Source of the DNA: JBDLSY01 sp043777895
Lineage (GTDB): Bacteria > Pseudomonadota > Gammaproteobacteria > Burkholderiales > Burkholderiaceae_C
Direction of reading: 5' to 3'
DNA length: 8,683 nt
NCBI GenBank assembly: GCA_043777895.1
Contig: JAYWHD010000090.1
Span: forward strand, 1 to 8,683
The position numbers were made by a program, and so were the translations under genes. Shown piece by piece: positions 1 through 6,043 of this stretch (positions within the stretch are counted from its first letter, which is position 1; each line of letters opens with the position of its first letter). The notes under the pieces were generated by a model. The model ran no database searches. It had not been told where the DNA came from and saw only the letters and a program-made list of their open reading frames with translations.

Positions 1-759
1 ACAGCAACGCCTGATATACGGGTGATGTGTGTATTAGACGGCTTATTCAGTCAAATTTATTTGGACACTACAGGTGAACCTTTATTTAAACGGGGTTGGC
101 GTGATGGTATTGATACCAAAGGCGTTGCTGCCTTAAAAGAAAATCTTGCAGCAGGTTTGTTAGCACTAACCGAATGGCGTGGTGATAGACCTTTATATGA
201 CCCAATGTGTGGTTCTGGTACTTTAATTATTGAGGCAGCACAAAAAGTCTATCAAATAGCCCCTAATTCAATGCGTACTGAAAACAATCATTTTGCTACA
301 CAACATTTTAAACACTTAAAGCCAATCAATACAGTTACTACGATTTACCCTACGCTAGAATATTTACCACAACTATTTGCTAGTGATATTAATCCAGATA
401 TGGTTCATATTACTGCTGGTAATATCCAAGCAGCTGGTTTATCGGGCGATGCCATTCATTTAGCATGTGTCAATGTATTAGACATTACGCCGCCTACTGA
501 AACACCTGGTATTTTAGTACTGAATCCGCCTTACGGTGAGCGTATGGGCTTTAACAGTAATACAGGTGAAGAGATAGAGGCTGATCTATTTTACGATGCC
601 TTCGCAGCCAATTTAAAACGTCACTTTAAGGGCTGGTCAGTTTGGCTATTAACCAGCGATGAACACGTTCAAGCCCGTATGCGTTTAAAGCCTAATGCAA
701 CACACCACGTGTTTAATGGTGCAATTCCGTGTCGGTGGTTAAAATTTGATATTACGTAA
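1..759 (+). CDS. rlmL: RlmL-type 23S rRNA guanine-N2 methyltransferase, 5' end outside the window
   Basis: The frame is open from the first base, so only the last 252 codons are seen and the true start lies upstream. The GTG and ATG at 22-27 are internal codons. The product is a THUMP-type class I SAM-dependent RNA methyltransferase. Visible are the end of the THUMP-to-catalytic linker (FKRGWR at about 82-99), motif I DPMCGSGT from base 199, which binds S-adenosylmethionine, the acidic motif SDINPDMV, and the catalytic NPPYGER at 523-543, the N-P-P-Y signature of amino-group methyltransferases. In E. coli this domain makes m2G2445 in 23S rRNA and is fused to an RlmK domain that makes m7G2069. 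Here the protein ends right after the first catalytic domain (CRWLKFDIT, stop TAA), so it is a stand-alone RlmL form. Family identity is firm; the exact target base is inferred. It is co-directional with the next two genes. Confidence 0.9.
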   Translation, partial: TATPDIRVMCVLDGLFSQIYLDTTGEPLFKRGWRDGIDTKGVAALKENLAAGLLALTEWRGDRPLYDPMCGSGTLIIEAAQKVYQIAPNSMRTENNHFATQHFKHLKPINTVTTIYPTLEYLPQLFASDINPDMVHITAGNIQAAGLSGDAIHLACVNVLDITPPTETPGILVLNPPYGERMGFNSNTGEEIEADLFYDAFAANLKRHFKGWSVWLLTSDEHVQARMRLKPNATHHVFNGAIPCRWLKFDIT

Positions 760-775
760 AAAATCTAAGGTTTTT
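759..775 (+). terminator. weak terminator-like hairpin after rlmL
   Basis: Starting at the last base of the rlmL stop codon, AAAAATC (759-765) can pair with GGTTTTT (769-775) around a 3-base loop, with one T-G wobble. The 3' arm itself is the T run. The stem has almost no GC pairs, so it may be only a weak or non-functional terminator. Confidence 0.25.
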
Positions 776-787
776 CAAATTTTCAAG

Positions 788-814
788 TATTAAATATATT
801 CATCATATTTAATA
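788..814. repeat. AT-rich 10-bp inverted repeat upstream of the small basic-protein gene
   Basis: TATTAAATAT (788-797) and ATATTTAATA (805-814) are perfect inverted arms around a 7-base spacer. It lies 45 bases before the next start codon. There is no T run right after it, so it looks more like an operator or a short RNA hairpin than a terminator. In such AT-rich DNA a chance palindrome of this size cannot be excluded. Confidence 0.35.
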
Positions 815-847
815 TTCTCCGTATTATTTATTATTCACTGTTCATTT

Positions 848-852
848 AAGGA
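848..852 (+). promoter_or_regulatory. Shine-Dalgarno site of the small basic-protein gene
   Basis: AAGGA sits 6 bases before the ATG at 859. It is the clearest ribosome binding site in the window and supports translation of the repeat-rich gene on the plus strand rather than the overlapping antisense frame. Confidence 0.75.
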
Positions 853-858
853 AATATT

Positions 859-1374
859 ATGGCAAGTAGTACCAAAAAAAATGCTTCAAACACATCAAAC
901 ACATTAATTAATACCAAAGTTAATGCTGAAACTAATATCAAAACAGTAAAAAAAACTATTTCTTCAAAAGTAGTCGCCGAGGTACTTGTAGCTGATAAAC
1001 CTGCTCCTAAAAGAGTTAAAAAGATCGCAGCAATACCGCCTGTAGCCGAAGTAATTAAACCCACTGCTAAAGTTAATGTTGAAAAAGTAACCGTTGTTAA
1101 AAAATCTGCTAAACCCACCCTTACAAAAATAGTTGCTGAAGCTCCTGTAACAACTAAACCTGCTCCTAAAAGAGTTAAAAAAGCCGTAATAACACCCTCT
1201 GTAGTTTTATCCGAAGTACTTGTACCTATAGATATGCCAACAGTCATTGAAGCGGCAGTCGTTACAATACCGCCTGCACTTGAGCCAGTTATAGTAAACC
1301 CTGTAGTTTCTGCAACTAAAGTTACTTTGAATACAATTCATACTTGGCCATTTCCTTTAGGTAGTCGCCCATAA
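859..1374 (+). CDS. low-complexity Lys/Val/Ala/Pro-rich repeat protein with aromatic C-terminal tail, function unknown
   Basis: I do not recognise this 171-residue protein. The start is fixed by AAGGA 6 bases upstream. Residues 1-36 are rich in Asn, Thr, Ser and Lys. Residues about 37-114 hold two related units, each carrying KPAPKRVKK (47-55 and 100-108) after a VAE motif and before an Ala/Ile/Pro run. A third, degenerate unit (SEVLVP, 118-123) lacks the basic block and leads into an uncharged Val/Pro/Ile stretch. Residues 1-160 contain no Gly, His, Phe, Trp, Tyr, Cys or Gln; the protein then ends HTWPFPLGSRP (161-171). It has about 26 Lys/Arg against 10 Asp/Glu, with all but one Lys before residue 109. 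There is no signal peptide, membrane segment or known domain. The basic KPAPKR-type repeats recall histone H1-like or AlgP-like bacterial proteins and suggest binding to nucleic acid or another polyanion, but that is inference from composition only. The good start site and complete frame argue that it is real. Confidence 0.7.
   Translation: MASSTKKNASNTSNTLINTKVNAETNIKTVKKTISSKVVAEVLVADKPAPKRVKKIAAIPPVAEVIKPTAKVNVEKVTVVKKSAKPTLTKIVAEAPVTTKPAPKRVKKAVITPSVVLSEVLVPIDMPTVIEAAVVTIPPALEPVIVNPVVSATKVTLNTIHTWPFPLGSRP
886..903 (+). repeat. 9-bp perfect tandem duplication (TCAAACACA x2)
   Basis: TCAAACACA occurs at 886-894 and again at 895-903, in frame, giving Ser-Asn-Thr twice near the N-terminus of the small basic protein. 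It is one of several short tandem duplications in this window. Confidence 0.85.
996..1181 (+). repeat. 27-base exact direct repeat inside the small basic-protein gene
   Basis: Bases 996-1022 and 1155-1181 are identical over 27 positions, 159 bases (53 codons) apart, and encode the KPAPKRVKK block. Similarity extends outward at a lower level (VVAE / IVAE upstream). A third, diverged copy of the upstream part is seen near 1209-1225, where CCGA-GTACTTGTA recurs from about 976. Identical DNA within a diverged repeat suggests recent duplication or gene conversion. Confidence 0.85.
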
Positions 1375-1490
1375 ATAAGTGTATGTATATTATGATTTAA
1401 ATTGTGTTTTAAATTGATAAATAATTTTCAATAAAAATTTCAATAAAAATTTCAATATAGTATCAACAATTAACTATCATCTTGATCAAT
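1375..1490 (+). other. AT-rich leader region before pyrD with a 12-bp tandem repeat
   Basis: This 116-base gap is almost entirely A and T. The unit CAATAAAAATTT is present at 1429-1440 and 1441-1452, followed by a partial third copy (CAAT). TATAGT at 1456-1461 is a good -10 hexamer for a housekeeping promoter, but I see no matching -35 element at 16-18 bases, so no promoter is called. There is no recognisable ribosome binding site in front of pyrD. Confidence 0.6.
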
Positions 1491-2564
1491 ATGTTTAATC
1501 CCCTATCTACGCTTTTAAATGCGACTTATCCATTGGCACGGAGTGCTTTATTTGCGTTAGAACCTGAAACTGCACACCAAGCAACCCTTAAAAGCTTAGC
1601 TAAATTGGCTGTATGCGGAGTGACTCCTATTTTATATCCTTGCCCAATAGCTAATCAAACGGCTAAGGTAATGGGCTTAAATTTTAGTAACCGCGTTGGT
1701 TTAGCTGCAGGAGCTGATAAAAATGGTGAATGTATCGATGGTTTTGGTTTACTTGGTTTTGGATTTATTGAGTTAGGGGGGGTAACTCCTCGTCCACAAC
1801 CCGGTAACCCACAACCGCGTATGTTTCGTTTACCCCAAGCCCAAGGAATTATTAACCGTTTAGGGTTCAATAATCAAGGGGTAGAGACTTTACATACTAA
1901 TTTATCACATCATAGACAGCAAGGAAAATACCAAGGAATCATTGGTGTAAACTTAGGTAAGAATAAAGATACGCCCAATGAACACGCTTTAAATGATTAT
2001 CAAATGTGTTACACCCGTCTACACAGCTTGATAGATTTTGCAACGATTAACGTATCTAGTCCTAATACAAAGGACTTGCGTGCTTTGCAGGAAGTTGCCG
2101 AACTGCGTATTATTTTGCAAGGTATGAAAACTGAACAAGCCCGTTTAGCCGATGCAACAGGACGCTATGTACCCTTGTCTGTAAAAATAGCACCTGATTT
2201 AGAGGACAACCAGTTGCAAGCCATTGGGCAACTTGCTGTTGAATGCGGTATGGATGCTATTACGGCTACGAACACAACGATTGCACGCAATGAAGTCTCT
2301 AGCTTAACTTATGGCACTGAAATAGGCGGCCTAAGTGGTGCACCGTTACGCCAACGTTCTACGGTTGTGATTCGTCAGTTAGCCAGTTACTTACAAGGTG
2401 CTTTGCCTATTATCGGTGTAGGTGGTATTTGTAACGGTGCTGATGCGGTAGAAAAATTACAAGCAGGTGCAAACTTAGTACAGTTTTACAGTGGTATGAT
2501 TTATACAGGGCCTCAATTGGTTGCCAACAGTGTGCAGGCTGTTAATGCAGCCCACTTAGCCTAG
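1491..2564 (+). CDS. pyrD: dihydroorotate dehydrogenase, class 2 (quinone)
   Basis: This 357-residue enzyme oxidises dihydroorotate to orotate, the fourth step of UMP synthesis, using FMN and passing electrons to membrane quinone. The class 2 N-terminal helical region that docks on the inner face of the membrane is present (residues 1-40, with LEPETAHQATL at 23-33). FMN and substrate motifs run in order: AAGADKNG (72-79), NRLGFNNQG (122-130), GVNLGKNKDT (152-161), NVSSPNT (187-193, where Ser190 is the class 2 catalytic base), VKIAPD (231-236), TNTT (260-263), GGLSG (279-283), GVGGI (309-313) and FYSGMIYTGP (332-341). Length matches the family (E. coli about 336). I take ATG 1491 as start; a TTG at 1482 in frame would add three residues, and neither has a clear Shine-Dalgarno sequence. 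rlmL lies two genes upstream, a neighbourhood also known in other gammaproteobacteria. Confidence 0.97.
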   Translation: MFNPLSTLLNATYPLARSALFALEPETAHQATLKSLAKLAVCGVTPILYPCPIANQTAKVMGLNFSNRVGLAAGADKNGECIDGFGLLGFGFIELGGVTPRPQPGNPQPRMFRLPQAQGIINRLGFNNQGVETLHTNLSHHRQQGKYQGIIGVNLGKNKDTPNEHALNDYQMCYTRLHSLIDFATINVSSPNTKDLRALQEVAELRIILQGMKTEQARLADATGRYVPLSVKIAPDLEDNQLQAIGQLAVECGMDAITATNTTIARNEVSSLTYGTEIGGLSGAPLRQRSTVVIRQLASYLQGALPIIGVGGICNGADAVEKLQAGANLVQFYSGMIYTGPQLVANSVQAVNAAHLA

Positions 2565-2575
2565 AGCTATTATTA

Positions 2576-2686
2576 GACTTCTTTCAAAACTATTAAAAAT
2601 ACGTTTTTCAAGTTTTAAAACTCAAAATCTGAATCAAGATTTTTCTGAATCAAGATTTTCAGAGTTTAAGAATTTTGAAAGAGGTC
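2576..2686. mobile_element. candidate MITE-like stem-loop element with terminal inverted repeats and TA flanks; probably also a bidirectional terminator
   Basis: The ends GACTTCTTTCAAAA (2576-2589) and TTTTGAAAGAGGTC (2673-2686) are inverted repeats matching at 13 of 14 positions, and both sides are bordered by TA (2574-2575 and 2687-2688). Inside, AAACTC + AAAATCT (2618-2630) can pair with AGATTTT (2653-2659) and GAGTTT (2662-2667) across a 2-base bulge, so the element folds on itself over much of its length. It lies between the convergent ends of pyrD and the ntrX-like gene and could stop transcription from both sides. TA-flanked, hairpin-forming elements of about 110 bp are typical of MITEs derived from IS5- or IS630-type elements; the family is not established here. 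A plain terminator is the alternative. Confidence 0.5.
2628..2659. repeat. 16-bp perfect tandem duplication (TCTGAATCAAGATTTT x2)
   Basis: The 16-base unit is at 2628-2643 and repeats exactly at 2644-2659, in the loop region of the convergent stem-loop. The first copy, with the four A's before it, also forms a small local hairpin (AAAATCT 2624-2630 with AGATTTT 2637-2643). Confidence 0.9.
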
Positions 2687-3480
2687 TATTTATTTAATTT
2701 TACAGATTTACGCGGCAAATCAATGTCTAGCTGCTTGAGTTTACGGTATAAATGCGTTCTTTCTAGCCCTGCTATTTCAGCGACACGCGTCATAGACCAT
2801 TGTTCATTATGCAAAACATAATTAAAATAAATACGCTCTACAGCTTCACGAAAATCACGTAAACCTGTATCTAAGGGTATTTTAGACAAAGCATCATGCC
2901 AGACGGATAATGGCTCAATAACTACAGTATTAGGGTTTTCTTGTGATACTATTGACTTTTCAAAATCTTTATTAATGTCTTTATTAATATTAATTCTAAA
3001 GTCATCACTAATATTAGTTTGAGTATCCGTTAGTATTTTTATAGTGCTAGCCGTAAAGTTTACTGTGCCTACAGATGGGCTAGTCTGTGCGTTTAACACA
3101 AGATTTTTTTTGGTAACTCCTTTACTTAGTACTTTATGTACGGTACTTAACAATTTATGTAAGGTAATTGGTTTTTCTAAAAAACCAACAGCCCCTAAGT
3201 TTTGTGCCTCTACGGCGGTATCCAAACTAGCATGACCTGACATCATTATTACAGGACAATATAGCACTTGATGACTTGTCCATTCTCGTAACAAACTCAT
3301 ACCGTCCATATCAGGCATCCAAATGTCTAGCAATACCAAGTCTAGCATTTGCTTAGTATAAACAAGCCGTGCTGCTGCTGCATTATTAGCTAATACAATT
3401 TCGTGACCCTCATCGCTTAAAATTTCTGATAGCAGCTCACGAATACCGACTTCATCATCAACGACCAAAATTGTTGCCAT
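2686..3480 (-). CDS. NtrX-derived response regulator: receiver plus Fis-type HTH, without the sigma-54 AAA+ domain
   Basis: This 264-residue protein is the likely partner of the NtrY-type kinase upstream. Residues 1-120 form a receiver domain: acidic pocket Asp8/Asp9, phospho-acceptor Asp52 in LLDIWMPDMDG, Ser81 in MMSGHAS, and Lys103-Pro104. Residues about 123-187 are a low-complexity linker rich in Asn, Asp, Lys, Ile, Thr and Val. Residues about 205-252 are a Fis-type helix-turn-helix; VAEIAGLERTHLYRKLKQL resembles the C-terminal DNA-binding end of NtrX. NtrX proteins are normally about 450 residues, with a AAA+ sigma-54 activation domain (GAFTGA loop, Walker motifs) in the middle. Here none of that is present, so it should bind DNA directly and not open sigma-54 promoters. 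It has a complete frame and is not a decayed pseudogene by appearance. The tail after the HTH is short and its TAG stop coincides with the edge of the convergent stem-loop element. The target genes are unknown. Confidence 0.88.
   Translation of the reverse strand: MATILVVDDEVGIRELLSEILSDEGHEIVLANNAAAARLVYTKQMLDLVLLDIWMPDMDGMSLLREWTSHQVLYCPVIMMSGHASLDTAVEAQNLGAVGFLEKPITLHKLLSTVHKVLSKGVTKKNLVLNAQTSPSVGTVNFTASTIKILTDTQTNISDDFRININKDINKDFEKSIVSQENPNTVVIEPLSVWHDALSKIPLDTGLRDFREAVERIYFNYVLHNEQWSMTRVAEIAGLERTHLYRKLKQLDIDLPRKSVKLNK
2966..2989 (-). repeat. 12-bp tandem duplication in the response-regulator linker
   Basis: TCTTTATTAATG (2966-2977) and TCTTTATTAATA (2978-2989) match at 11 of 12 bases. 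On the coding strand they give Ile-Asn-Lys-Asp twice, within the linker that takes the place of the AAA+ domain. Confidence 0.8.
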
Positions 3481-3659
3481 AATTTATTAATAGTTATAGT
3501 TGTAGTGGAGTAAATAAGTTTTATAAGTTTTATATTTTTGTACGACTTATGTAAAATAGGCTATTTGTACTCTGATAGATGTAGATAATAATGTAACTAA
3601 AAAACAACATTTTGTGTAAAAAATATACTATAAATTGCGAAAAATATATTTTTATAGTG
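3481..3659 (-). other. 179-base AT-rich gap between the kinase and response-regulator genes
   Basis: This is the longest spacer in the minus-strand block and carries no open frame of note. It holds a terminator-like hairpin next to the kinase stop (3627-3658) and a 9-bp tandem repeat, TAAGTTTTA at 3515-3523 and 3524-3532. On the minus strand TTTACA is followed 15 bases later by TATAAA (about 3531-3557), a possible but too closely spaced promoter. No clear ribosome binding site is seen before the ATG at 3480. The gap suggests that the regulator is at least partly transcribed on its own. Confidence 0.5.
3627..3658 (-). terminator. candidate terminator after the kinase gene
   Basis: ACTATAAA (3627-3634) and TTTATAGT (3651-3658) are perfect inverted arms, enclosing a second palindromic run, AAAAATATATTTTT (3640-3653). 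Read on the minus strand, the hairpin begins one base after the kinase stop codon and is followed by ATATTTTTT, the layout of an intrinsic terminator. The stem is poor in GC, so its strength is doubtful. Confidence 0.4.
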
Positions 3660-6026
3660 TTAAATTTTTGTAAATATAATTTTTACTTGCGCACCTTCTA
3701 CCCTATTACTTTGAGAATTTAAACGATTTTTCACACTAATTTTTGCATGATGTTCTTGCACAATACGGTATACAATCGCCAATCCTAAGCCCGTACCCTC
3801 TGCTTTAGTGGTGTGATAAGGTTCAAAAAGCTTTGCTAAGGAAGTAGAACTAAACCCTAATCCATTGTCATTTATTTTTAAACTTATAGTGTTATTTTCA
3901 TCTTGAATAACGATGTATACCAATGGCGATAATTGTAAATTTTCAGACAACTTACACCGTTCTTGTGCAGCATCTAAAGCATTGCCAAGTAAATTATGTA
4001 ATACTTGTCGTAACTGGTTTGCATCAGCCATAATTAATGAATTGCTTGATATCTTATCTGCAGTATTATTTACTAGGTTATTTACTAGTTTACTTATTGA
4101 TATTTTCTTTTCATACTGTACGGTGTCTTTATATAAAATTAAGTGTTCTTTTAAAAAAAGGTCTAAATCTAAAGGAACTAACTGTGCTTCAGGCAACCGA
4201 GCATACTGTTTAAATTCGTCCACCATATTTTTTAAAGCCGCGACTTGCGTAATAATAATGGCGGTAGAACGTCTTAATAAGTCAGCATCACTACCTTGCA
4301 ATTTATCGGCTAACTTCATAGTTAAGCGTTCAGCAGACAATTGAATCGGTGTTAAAGGGTTTTTAATTTCATGTGCCAAACGTTGTGCGACTTCAGTCCA
4401 AGCCTGTGCTTTTTGAGCTAACATTGTTGCACTTATATCATCAAATACCAATAACAAATCGGTACCATCAGCTTGTATTAGTGGTACTGCCCGTAATAAT
4501 AAAGTTTGTGTTTCACCGCTAATAGAAATGTGTTCAATTTGACTTTGCCATTGTGGTTTGTCTTGCTTATTAACAATAGCCTGCCACACAGCAATTGGTA
4601 ATTGTTGTGCAGCATATTGATTCAATTGTGGTTTATTTAAACTTAAAATAAATTGAGCACTGGGGTTAATGCTACGTAAAATACTTTGGGAATCCAATAC
4701 TAATACACCCGTTGTTAAACTAGATAGAATTTGTTGTAAATATTCATAATTTTGTGTCAAAGCCGTGCGTGCACTGCCTAAATCGGTCAGCATTTGATTA
4801 AATGATCGGGTTAATACGGCTAAATCACTTTTACCGCTGGGTTCAGACAAAGGCGTAAAATCACCACTTGCGACAGCTTGAGTACCCCGTGCTAAACGCA
4901 ACAAAGGGGCATTCATTGCATCAGCCAATACAAATCCCATAGCCACTGCAGCTAATACTACTAACAATAAAATAATCGTTAAAGTCGTTGCATAAATCAT
5001 ACGTAAACCAGTGCGACCCAGTTTAATTAATTCATACTTTTTAACACCTTGTGCTACCGCTTGTGTCATACCAGATAAATTAGGTGAAACACTTTGAATG
5101 AACTGCAAATAAACTGTAGGCGACACACCCGCCATTATTTGCTGGTAAGTCACGGGGACACGCACGACTGTTCTTAATAATAAAGTGTCTGATTCAACGG
5201 AATTATCTTCTAATAAAGCAGAATGCATAGTGCTTGGAATGGATTCAATATATGACCACTGCCCTGTACGCATTAAATCATGCCAAGCGTCTGCTTGCGG
5301 TGTATCACTCAACAAACCTTTACTCAACCCATTGCCCGTACTGGCCAATACGATACCTTGAGTATCAAATACTAAAATATCTACTACTTCAGCCGTTATA
5401 TAACTGGCTTTTAATGTATAAATTTGTTTGCCTAAATCTTGGTTAAGTTTAACTGAATAAGCAGCAGTGTGTGTATCATCTAAAAGCTTATTTAAACGCT
5501 CACTCAAAATATTACGCGATAATTCTAAGCCCGTATTTAAAGCAATACTGACTTGTGTATTGAAGCCACTGTCTATGGATTGACTCAAAAAAAACACGCT
5601 AATAATATAGACTAATACGCCAGGGACTAAACCTAATAAACCTAATGCTGAAGCAAATCTTAAAGTTAAGCGCGCTCCAAACCGCTCTCGCTTAAGACGT
5701 AATAATAAGCGCGACAACAAAGATAAAACCAGTATAAATAATATGACAATAATAGAAACATTAAGCCATAATAAGGTCGTATATCTTTGAGTCCAAGTAG
5801 GGTCATTGCCTGTCGCCGTTGCCAAAGAAATAATCGCCAACAATATACCCAATACTGCTAACACCAAAGCTGTTTTAACTAATTTTGGACTGTATAAAAA
5901 ATAATGTTGTAATTTATTAAAAAGAGACTTAAAAGGAGACTTAAAAAGCTGATTAAAACTATGGTGCAATGTACGAAAAATCATACGAAAACCCCTATAA
6001 ATAAATTGCTTAAATGAATGTAGCAT
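3660..6026 (-). CDS. ntrY: NtrY-type membrane sensor histidine kinase
   Basis: This 788-residue inner-membrane kinase should phosphorylate the response regulator encoded next. Membrane segments are seen at about 50-70, 85-107 and 124-147, then an extracytoplasmic sensor region of about 190 residues and a fourth segment at about 343-368. The cytoplasmic part has a HAMP region (about 368-420, MNAPLLRLARG), a PAS domain (about 428-530), a HisKA domain with phospho-acceptor His552 in LAHEIKNPLTP, and a HATPase domain: N box LHNLLGNALDA (676-686), G1 DNGLGF (720-725) and G2 GTGLGLAI (744-751). The layout and length match NtrY. About 50 basic and aromatic residues precede the first membrane segment, including the repeat FKSPFKSLF. 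The start at 6026 lies 17 bases after the DUF4390 gene; an ATG at 5984 (Met15), preceded by AGGGG, is an alternative. The stimulus is unknown; a nitrogen role is family tradition and not shown here. Confidence 0.93.
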   Translation of the reverse strand: MLHSFKQFIYRGFRMIFRTLHHSFNQLFKSPFKSLFNKLQHYFLYSPKLVKTALVLAVLGILLAIISLATATGNDPTWTQRYTTLLWLNVSIIVILFILVLSLLSRLLLRLKRERFGARLTLRFASALGLLGLVPGVLVYIISVFFLSQSIDSGFNTQVSIALNTGLELSRNILSERLNKLLDDTHTAAYSVKLNQDLGKQIYTLKASYITAEVVDILVFDTQGIVLASTGNGLSKGLLSDTPQADAWHDLMRTGQWSYIESIPSTMHSALLEDNSVESDTLLLRTVVRVPVTYQQIMAGVSPTVYLQFIQSVSPNLSGMTQAVAQGVKKYELIKLGRTGLRMIYATTLTIILLLVVLAAVAMGFVLADAMNAPLLRLARGTQAVASGDFTPLSEPSGKSDLAVLTRSFNQMLTDLGSARTALTQNYEYLQQILSSLTTGVLVLDSQSILRSINPSAQFILSLNKPQLNQYAAQQLPIAVWQAIVNKQDKPQWQSQIEHISISGETQTLLLRAVPLIQADGTDLLLVFDDISATMLAQKAQAWTEVAQRLAHEIKNPLTPIQLSAERLTMKLADKLQGSDADLLRRSTAIIITQVAALKNMVDEFKQYARLPEAQLVPLDLDLFLKEHLILYKDTVQYEKKISISKLVNNLVNNTADKISSNSLIMADANQLRQVLHNLLGNALDAAQERCKLSENLQLSPLVYIVIQDENNTISLKINDNGLGFSSTSLAKLFEPYHTTKAEGTGLGLAIVYRIVQEHHAKISVKNRLNSQSNRVEGAQVKIIFTKI
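4065..4088 (-). repeat. 12-bp tandem duplication between the HisKA and HATPase domains of the kinase
   Basis: ATTATTTACTAG (4065-4076) and GTTATTTACTAG (4077-4088) match at 11 of 12 bases and encode Leu-Val-Asn-Asn twice (residues 647-654), in the variable stretch between the dimerisation helix and the ATP-binding domain. Confidence 0.8.
5919..5942 (-). repeat. 12-bp tandem duplication in the kinase N-terminal extension
   Basis: AAAAAGAGACTT (5919-5930) and AAAAGGAGACTT (5931-5942) match at 11 of 12 bases, giving FKSP followed by FKSL (residues 28-35) before the first membrane segment. Confidence 0.8.
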
Positions 6027-6043
6027 TATTTATCTTCGCACAT

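Noticed and set aside
846..1247. 133-codon open frame on the minus strand opposite the basic repeat protein
   Set aside because: Its hydrophobic, repetitive protein is what results from reading the opposite strand of Lys/Val/Ala/Pro codons; the plus frame has a clear AAGGA site and longer extent.
1429..1456. Short direct repeats before pyrD considered as iterons or a CRISPR remnant
   Set aside because: Only about 2.3 adjacent copies of a 12-bp unit, without spacers, cas genes or replication genes nearby; slippage is simpler.
1655..1870. 71-codon minus-strand frame within pyrD
   Set aside because: It is antisense to conserved FMN-binding motifs of pyrD and resembles no protein.
3044..3235. 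63-codon plus-strand frame inside the response-regulator gene
   Set aside because: It overlaps the conserved receiver domain on the other strand; no start signal or homology is seen.
3481..3659. Search for a sigma-54 promoter before the response-regulator gene
   Set aside because: No GG/GC pair with the expected 10-base spacing in a TGGCAC-N5-TTGC-like context was found on the minus strand.
3913..4344. 143-codon plus-strand open frame inside the kinase gene
   Set aside because: It lies wholly opposite the conserved HisKA and HATPase coding sequence and has no recognisable domain.
5234..5446. 70-codon plus-strand frame inside the kinase gene
   Set aside because: It is antisense to the kinase sensor region, with no ribosome binding site or recognisable features.
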